Assembly: GCA_002788865.1 (NCBI GenBank)
Contig: PFSC01000002.1
Coordinates: 1-9,751, forward strand
Length of the DNA: 9,751 nt
Origin: Candidatus Roizmanbacteria bacterium CG_4_9_14_0_2_um_filter_39_13
Lineage (GTDB): Bacteria > Patescibacteriota > Microgenomatia > UBA1406 > GWC2-37-13
Reading direction: 5' to 3'
In this document: in pieces, positions 5,603 to 9,751 of the stretch
Position numbering within the stretch: the first letter of the stretch is position 1
Layout: each line of letters begins with the position of its first letter
Notes under the pieces: generated by a model
Told to the model about the DNA's origin: nothing
What the model saw: only the letters and a program-made list of their open reading frames with translations
Databases searched by the model: none
Made by a program: the position numbers and the translations under genes

Positions 5603-6781
5603 ATGGATAAACAAAAAACAATACATACACATAAACAAATAGCAGTATCATGGCCAAGAGTTTTCTTAGCAATAGCACTTATAACTACAGTCGTAGGAGC
5701 ACTCTTTGCAACAAAAACACTTGCCAACATAGAAAAAAAGATAGAAGAAGCTAAAGAGGATGATCGACCAGCTAACCTTGAGCTTACGAAAATTACCATA
5801 TCTGATTGTGTGGATTGTTTTAATGTTGACGATGCTATAGCTCAACTTAAGAAGCAAAATGTTTCTATAAGTGAAGAAAAAACAATTGCATACGATTCCC
5901 CGGAGGGGAAGGCACTCATTGAACAGTTTGATATCAAGAGAGTTCCAACCTATATTCTTACTGGTGAAGTGGCAAAAAAGAGTTTCGAAGGATTTGCTGA
6001 AAGCAATGGTACCCTACAGGAGAAAACGTTCGTATTTACCAATGTCCCTCCCGTATTTGTAGATACTCAAACACAGAAAGAAATGGGTAAAGTGACAGTA
6101 ACCTATCTTACCGATTCCTCCTGTCCGCAGTGTATGAATCCTACCTTCACCATAGAAGCATATAAAAATGCAGGTATTCAAATTACCGAAGAGAAAGAAA
6201 TAGAATGGAGTTCATCAGAAGGACAAAGTCTTATTAACAAGTATAAGATTACTAAAGTTCCTACATTTTTACTCTCCTCTGATATAGGTTTTTATGAAGA
6301 GGTCAAAAATAATTGGGATCGCATCGGTACTATTGAACAAGATGAGACCTACATTGCTCGCAATCTTTTCTTACCATACCGGGATATTGAAAAAGGAGAA
6401 GTTCTTGGACTTATCGATGTAGTTTACTTAACCGACTCGACTTGTCCAGATTGTTACAGCCCGCAAGATACTCATAAAAATATTCTCACTCAAGGGTTTG
6501 GAGTAGGCATACGATCTGAACGTACTGTGGATACATTTTCGATAGAAGGGAAAAGACTTGTGAATCACTATAACATAACCAGTGTTCCTACCGTTCTGCT
6601 ATCTCCAGAAGTGGATCCCTATGCTAATCTCAAGAGCGTTTGGCCGAATGTTGGGACTGTTGAAGAAGATGGATGGTATGTTTTTAGGACAGTGCAGCAG
6701 GTGGGAAATATTATATATAAAGATTTAAGTACTAATCAAGTTATTCGTCCAGCACAGCCTACTGCAAATACTAATCAATAA
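5603..6781 (+). CDS. Membrane-anchored protein with three tandem thioredoxin-like CxxC domains
   Basis: This 392-residue protein has an N-terminal membrane anchor (about 20-38) and three repeats of roughly 105 residues. Each repeat has a beta strand leading to a CxxC (C69-V-D-C72, C174-P-Q-C177, C281-P-D-C284), a helix, and then a [YF]xIxxVPT motif (VPT at 114-116, 219-221 and 328-330) that supplies the cis-proline of thioredoxin folds. Repeats 2 and 3 share the opening [VD]V.YLTDS.CP.C and a later W...GT.E.D..Y..R segment. Repeat 1 is the most divergent: it lacks the Pro after the first Cys. The domains should lie outside the membrane and could transfer electrons or shuttle disulfides or metals. 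I chose the ATG at 5603, with GGTGATC at 5589. The stop is one base before the next ATG. Confidence 0.8.
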   Translation: MDKQKTIHTHKQIAVSWPRVFLAIALITTVVGALFATKTLANIEKKIEEAKEDDRPANLELTKITISDCVDCFNVDDAIAQLKKQNVSISEEKTIAYDSPEGKALIEQFDIKRVPTYILTGEVAKKSFEGFAESNGTLQEKTFVFTNVPPVFVDTQTQKEMGKVTVTYLTDSSCPQCMNPTFTIEAYKNAGIQITEEKEIEWSSSEGQSLINKYKITKVPTFLLSSDIGFYEEVKNNWDRIGTIEQDETYIARNLFLPYRDIEKGEVLGLIDVVYLTDSTCPDCYSPQDTHKNILTQGFGVGIRSERTVDTFSIEGKRLVNHYNITSVPTVLLSPEVDPYANLKSVWPNVGTVEEDGWYVFRTVQQVGNIIYKDLSTNQVIRPAQPTANTNQ

Positions 6782-6782
6782 T

Positions 6783-8084
6783 ATGAAAACAATAATCAAC
6801 GCACTACAAACTGTTTTTAGAGAACCTTTTTATAGAAAAATAGCTCTCGGTGTTATCTTAGGGGTGGGTTACCTTTCTTACTGGCTACTCTATCAGACAA
6901 CGACAATACCAACATTCCTGGAAAATATGCGAAACGGAGATTTTGGTCAATATAGTTACTTGTATGGTGTTACATTTATCATCACTACACTCCTTATTAT
7001 TGGGCTGTCAGGAATAAGCGTTGCCATTACTGTATGGCTGTTTAGATATTCTCAAAAAGGAACCGGTAAGACCTTGGGTGCCAATATTGGAGGACTGACT
7101 GTAGCAGCATTTGGCATGGGCTGTCCGGTATGTGGAGCATTTTTGTTTTCAGCAATTGGTATTGTAGCTGGGTTCACCATTTTACCGCTACAGGGACTAG
7201 AGCTAAAACTGCTCAGCTTAGCATTTTTAATTGGCTCAACAGTTTATGGAGCAAAAAAAGTGGTACAAGCACAGGATTGTAATGAGTGTAAAATTGTTCC
7301 TCTTCGGAAAGTGAAGGATATGTCTAGTCAAGCTGTCGCTCAGAAACCAGTTCATTCTTTTTCTCATAAGGGTACGATTTCAGTTTTCCCTTTAGAAAAA
7401 ATCTTTGTTTTTGCTCTTGCCTCAGTTTTTTTTATAAACCAACTACTCATGAGTCAGGTTATGGCAAGTATGGGCATGACTCGTGGAAATTTTGCAAGTA
7501 GGATTTTTGGTATTCGAACAGCAGCGGCCTATACGATTATTGCCCCACAGCTTAATTCCGATGGCAGAACTACATCACTTGTTGAACAACCAACAATTAT
7601 CGAAGTACCTGCTAATCCTAATTCTGGAGATGCTCTTGCCGATGCCCGAGTTGTCATGATTCCCACTGGCAAACCGTTTTATGCCCCAGATGATGTTTCG
7701 TTTGATGACCCCATTAATGCTCAAAATAAATGGGGAGCATACGAAGATAGTATTACCATAAGCGGAGACTTGCAAAATCGCTACAACCAGCTCATTAATA
7801 CATTTACTTGTAACTACTGCTGTGGCGGACCCAGTAATGTCACAGCCATAGCACGATGTGGTTGCCGACATGCAAAGGCATGGAGAGGAATGTTTAAATA
7901 TATGCTCCAAAACTATGGTGATCGATATACCAATGAAGAACTCATGGGCGAAGCATATAGGTGGACGGGTATTTGGTATCCAAAAGGAGTGTTAGAAGAT
8001 TATCTTCTTGCAACCGGCAACGAGGACGTGCTCGGACACCAAACTCATGGCGGCGCAGGATCAGATGGGAGGCATGGGCTATGA
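6783..8084 (+). CDS. Five-span membrane protein fused to an exported Cys/His-rich domain
   Basis: The 433-residue product has two parts. The N-terminal part has about five membrane segments (18-38, 62-87, 103-130, 136-157, 205-225). The third contains GMGCPVCGAFLFS with C114 and C117, and a CNEC (C166, C169) lies in the loop after the fourth. The C-terminal part, about 226-433, should be outside. After a linker it has CNYCCGG (C343, C346, C347), then RCGCRHA (C359, C361, H363), a helix pair (AWRGMFKYMLQNYGDRYTNE at 366-385), and a His/Gly-rich end (HQTHGG, RHGL). The Cys-then-helical-hairpin order recalls CcmH-type and PCYCGC-motif proteins, but I cannot assign either. It may pass electrons or metal ions between the membrane pair and the tail. 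The start is 1 nt after the preceding stop, and its last bases overlap the next gene. Confidence 0.7.
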   Translation: MKTIINALQTVFREPFYRKIALGVILGVGYLSYWLLYQTTTIPTFLENMRNGDFGQYSYLYGVTFIITTLLIIGLSGISVAITVWLFRYSQKGTGKTLGANIGGLTVAAFGMGCPVCGAFLFSAIGIVAGFTILPLQGLELKLLSLAFLIGSTVYGAKKVVQAQDCNECKIVPLRKVKDMSSQAVAQKPVHSFSHKGTISVFPLEKIFVFALASVFFINQLLMSQVMASMGMTRGNFASRIFGIRTAAAYTIIAPQLNSDGRTTSLVEQPTIIEVPANPNSGDALADARVVMIPTGKPFYAPDDVSFDDPINAQNKWGAYEDSITISGDLQNRYNQLINTFTCNYCCGGPSNVTAIARCGCRHAKAWRGMFKYMLQNYGDRYTNEELMGEAYRWTGIWYPKGVLEDYLLATGNEDVLGHQTHGGAGSDGRHGL

Positions 8085-8869
8085 CAGAAGAACAAATTCC
8101 CAAAGGTTGGAATATTTCAGTACCGAAGTTTCTTCTAAACCCCCTCATGTGGATATTTATTTTAGCGGGAGTAGCTATTATCGGCTATCAACTCTGGGTC
8201 GGTTCCCAACAGGCACCATCTGCGCAAACCACCTCACTTATTACAACAACACCGAGTACCTCAAAATCTTTAGGCTACTTTAAAAAAGTTTCGGACACAC
8301 CAGTTCAACTAGATAATAAACCCTACTTTCTCTATGTGGGAGCCCAATTTTGTCCGTTCTGTGCAGCTGAACGCTGGAGTATTGTTCAAGCACTTTCTAA
8401 TTTTGGTACCTGGTCAGGACTTGGGCCTGATACGAGCGCAGTTGAAGAAGCCGGTTTTTCCAGAATTTCTACCTATAACTTTGTTAATGCCAAATATGAA
8501 AGTCAATATATAAGCTATGCTCATAAAGAAACTGCTGATAGAAATGGTCAACCTATTCCAGGGCAAGAGCTGGCAGATTTTGAGAAAAAATGGTTTAATC
8601 AATATGATCCTCGTGGAGGAGTGCCTTTCTTATTCTTAAACGGTCAATATGTCCAGCTTTCCTCAGGCTACTCCCCTTCTCTTATTCAAGGAAAAACATA
8701 TGAACAGGTTAAGGCTGATATAGAAAACAATACCAATGCCCCTCATGTAACAGCAATAAACAGAGAGGCTGATATTATTACAGCTTATCTTTGTAAAGCA
8801 ACAAACAATAAGCCTGAAAACGTCTGTAATGACCCTAAAATTGCAGAGCTTGTTGTACAAGTTCCATGA
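8081..8869 (+). CDS. DUF929-type thioredoxin-fold membrane protein
   Basis: This 262-residue protein has one membrane segment (about 20-40), a Ser/Thr-rich linker, and an exported thioredoxin-like domain. The active-site motif is C91-P-F-C94, in FLYVGAQFCPFCAAERWSIV (83-102). The matching cis-proline loop is GGVPFLFLNGQYV near 179-191. This pattern, with S-x-G-Y-S-P after the loop, is typical of DUF929 proteins, which I know mainly from archaea and some uncultivated bacteria. A role in disulfide formation or reduction is likely but unproven. Two further Cys (LC near 239 and VC near 250) lie near the C-terminus. I chose the ATG at 8081, which overlaps the upstream stop as ATGA and has GGGAGG at 8067-8072. 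The longer in-frame start at 7961 would add an Arg-rich leader read from the upstream gene in another frame. Confidence 0.8.
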   Translation: MTEEQIPKGWNISVPKFLLNPLMWIFILAGVAIIGYQLWVGSQQAPSAQTTSLITTTPSTSKSLGYFKKVSDTPVQLDNKPYFLYVGAQFCPFCAAERWSIVQALSNFGTWSGLGPDTSAVEEAGFSRISTYNFVNAKYESQYISYAHKETADRNGQPIPGQELADFEKKWFNQYDPRGGVPFLFLNGQYVQLSSGYSPSLIQGKTYEQVKADIENNTNAPHVTAINREADIITAYLCKATNNKPENVCNDPKIAELVVQVP

Positions 8870-8878
8870 GAGGAAACT

Positions 8879-9379
8879 ATGACTAAATTACAAGCAATAG
8901 AGATTGTTTTTTATGACAAAAGGAATACCTTTATAGGGCTTTTAGCTGCTACCTTCTTTGGCACATTCTTTGTGCTGGGTACTGGCATGGTAACTTTTTT
9001 CCCAGAAGGACCATTTATTGAGTTTAATTTACTCCGTCTCTCTACACTTTTTGCCCTTGTTGTTCTTTCAGGTTTGGTTGTACCAATGCAACTTTTTGCC
9101 ATCCGGAAAGCCAAAAGCGGCCTAAAAACTTCCGCTTCTGGTCTTGGGGGGCTGATGACAGGTATTGCCACCATGTCCTGTTGCGCCCCGCTACTGTTGC
9201 CCGCACTACTCTCATTTATTGGCTTTTCTGGCACCCAGCTTCTCTTTTTTAACACGACTATTAGGCAGTATGTTCTTCCACTATCACTTTTTTCAGTTGC
9301 ACTTCTTTCGCTTTCACTACTTCTGGTGTCAAGAAGTGTAGTGGCAAGTTGCAAAATTGATGTAAGGAGGACTGTATGA
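8879..9379 (+). CDS. Four-span membrane protein with Cys-Cys-Ala-Pro motif
   Basis: This 166-residue integral membrane protein has segments at about 17-41, 52-75, 88-118 and 128-151. The third begins with a Gly-rich turn (SGLGGLMTGI) and contains SCCAPLLLPALLSFIGFSG (C101, C102). A vicinal Cys pair in a membrane helix is a feature of several small metal transporters, such as MerT-type proteins, but the overall sequence does not let me assign one. The Gly-rich-turn-then-Cys-helix layout resembles the CPVCG segment of the five-span protein two genes upstream, so the two may share an ancestral module. One further Cys (C158) lies near the basic C-terminus. It starts 9 nt after the DUF929 gene with GAGG at 8870-8873, and its stop overlaps the next start as ATGA. 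Confidence 0.72.
   Translation: MTKLQAIEIVFYDKRNTFIGLLAATFFGTFFVLGTGMVTFFPEGPFIEFNLLRLSTLFALVVLSGLVVPMQLFAIRKAKSGLKTSASGLGGLMTGIATMSCCAPLLLPALLSFIGFSGTQLLFFNTTIRQYVLPLSLFSVALLSLSLLLVSRSVVASCKIDVRRTV
9364..9370 (+). promoter_or_regulatory. Strong Shine-Dalgarno sequence deciding the start at 9376
   Basis: AAGGAGG lies 5 nt before the ATG at 9376, inside the end of the preceding gene. It confirms that the ATGA overlap is a real start and that the two genes are translated together. Confidence 0.8.
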
Positions 9380-9751
9380 AGACCCAAGCATTGGCTTTAA
9401 AGAATCGAATATTTGCAAGCGGAGGGACAACCACCGGAGTATTTGGGGCTGTTGGCAGCCTGCACAATGTCTGCCACTGGCTTTGTATGGGTGTAGTTTC
9501 TACTTTAGCAATATTTGGTATTACTACAAATGTTTTGCCTCTTATGTTTTTGCAGACTTATCAAGTCTATTTCTGGTGGATGGCTGTTGTTTTTACAGCG
9601 CTAGCCTTGTATTTCTATTTTAAGCAAAAAAGACATAATACTAGAGATAGAAACCTGCGTTTTATTAATTCCGGCTTGCTCATTTTTGCATTACCTTTCT
9701 CGCAGATTGTTGATTACATGGACTTTTTCCGCTTTACAGGTGGAAGTCTAG
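9376..9751 (+). CDS. Multi-span membrane protein with HxxCHxxC motif, 3' end outside the window
   Basis: Only the first 125 codons are present and the reading frame is open at the window edge. The product is an integral membrane protein with hydrophobic segments at about 36-58, 65-82 and 98-115. A Gly-rich start (ASGGTTTGVFGAVGSLH) leads into H30-N-V-C33-H34-W-L-C37 at the head of the first membrane segment, a likely metal- or heme-binding cluster. The layout resembles small MerC/MerT-like metal transport proteins only in a general way, and I do not assign a family. It follows the Cys-Cys-Ala-Pro protein with a 4-nt overlap and a strong ribosome-binding site, so it belongs to the same operon, which continues past the window. 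Confidence 0.7.
   Translation, partial: MKTQALALKNRIFASGGTTTGVFGAVGSLHNVCHWLCMGVVSTLAIFGITTNVLPLMFLQTYQVYFWWMAVVFTALALYFYFKQKRHNTRDRNLRFINSGLLIFALPFSQIVDYMDFFRFTGGSL

Noticed and set aside
7961..8080. Longer start for the DUF929-type gene
   Set aside because: It overlaps 124 nt of the upstream gene and gives an Arg-rich leader; the ATG at 8081 has a Shine-Dalgarno site and precedes a normal anchor segment.
8911..9387. 158-residue reading frame on the minus strand
   Set aside because: It lies fully antisense to a well-supported membrane protein gene, is low-complexity in Ser, Pro, Lys and Arg, and shows no recognisable domain.
8879..9751. Mercury-resistance operon
   Set aside because: Cys-containing small membrane proteins recall MerT/MerC, but there is no MerR, MerP-type GMTCxxC domain or MerA.
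1..9751. CRISPR array, tRNA, rRNA or transposase gene
   Set aside because: No evenly spaced repeats, cloverleaf, rRNA motif or transposase reading frame was seen on either strand.

Overview
The window is bacterial and AT-rich, tightly packed, and uses the standard bacterial code: TGA ends many of the genes, which argues against the Gracilibacteria/SR1 code. A BlaI/M56 regulatory pair, a tiny family-IV holin-like membrane protein, small envelope proteins of poorly known families, and promoters placed so that transcription starts at or just before the ATG suggest an uncultivated lineage such as a Patescibacteria/CPR or Peregrinibacteria-type genome. No rRNA or core marker gene is present, so this placement is an inference.

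Left part (1-1983): a membrane-anchored coiled-coil protein of unknown function faces, tail to tail with a 2-nt gap, a HAD-superfamily phosphatase on the minus strand. The divergent gap after it holds a 78-bp inverted-repeat element of the widespread TGTCAT...CCAG type. It is followed by a promoter for a YvlD/holin-IV-like membrane protein.

Centre (1990-3442): a BlaI/MecI-family winged-helix repressor and an M56 (BlaR1-like) membrane metalloprotease form a two-gene unit. The protease lacks a penicillin-binding domain and instead has a short exported tail containing three Cys and a His pair.

Right part (3450-9751, running off the end): at least nine same-strand genes with short gaps or overlaps, nearly all membrane-anchored or integral. 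In order they are an Asp-box beta-propeller protein (F510_1955-like), a DUF1573-like protein, a DUF2933-like small membrane protein, a small single-span protein ending in Gly-Gly-Cys, a protein with three tandem thioredoxin-like CxxC domains, a five-span membrane protein fused to an exported Cys/His-rich domain, a DUF929-type thioredoxin-fold protein (CPFC), a four-span membrane protein with a Cys-Cys-Ala-Pro motif, and a partial membrane protein with an HxxCHxxC motif.

The key link is regulatory. The promoter of the repressor gene and the promoter of the long operon carry the same palindromic box, CTAC-N5-GTAG followed by YAGGCATATGAAA, overlapping the -10 element at the same distance from the start codon. 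The repressor/protease pair therefore most likely controls itself and the envelope operon. The operon's concentration of extracytoplasmic thiols and Cys-containing membrane segments points to a metal- or thiol-stress-responsive envelope redox or metal-handling system. The exact substrate cannot be read from the sequence.
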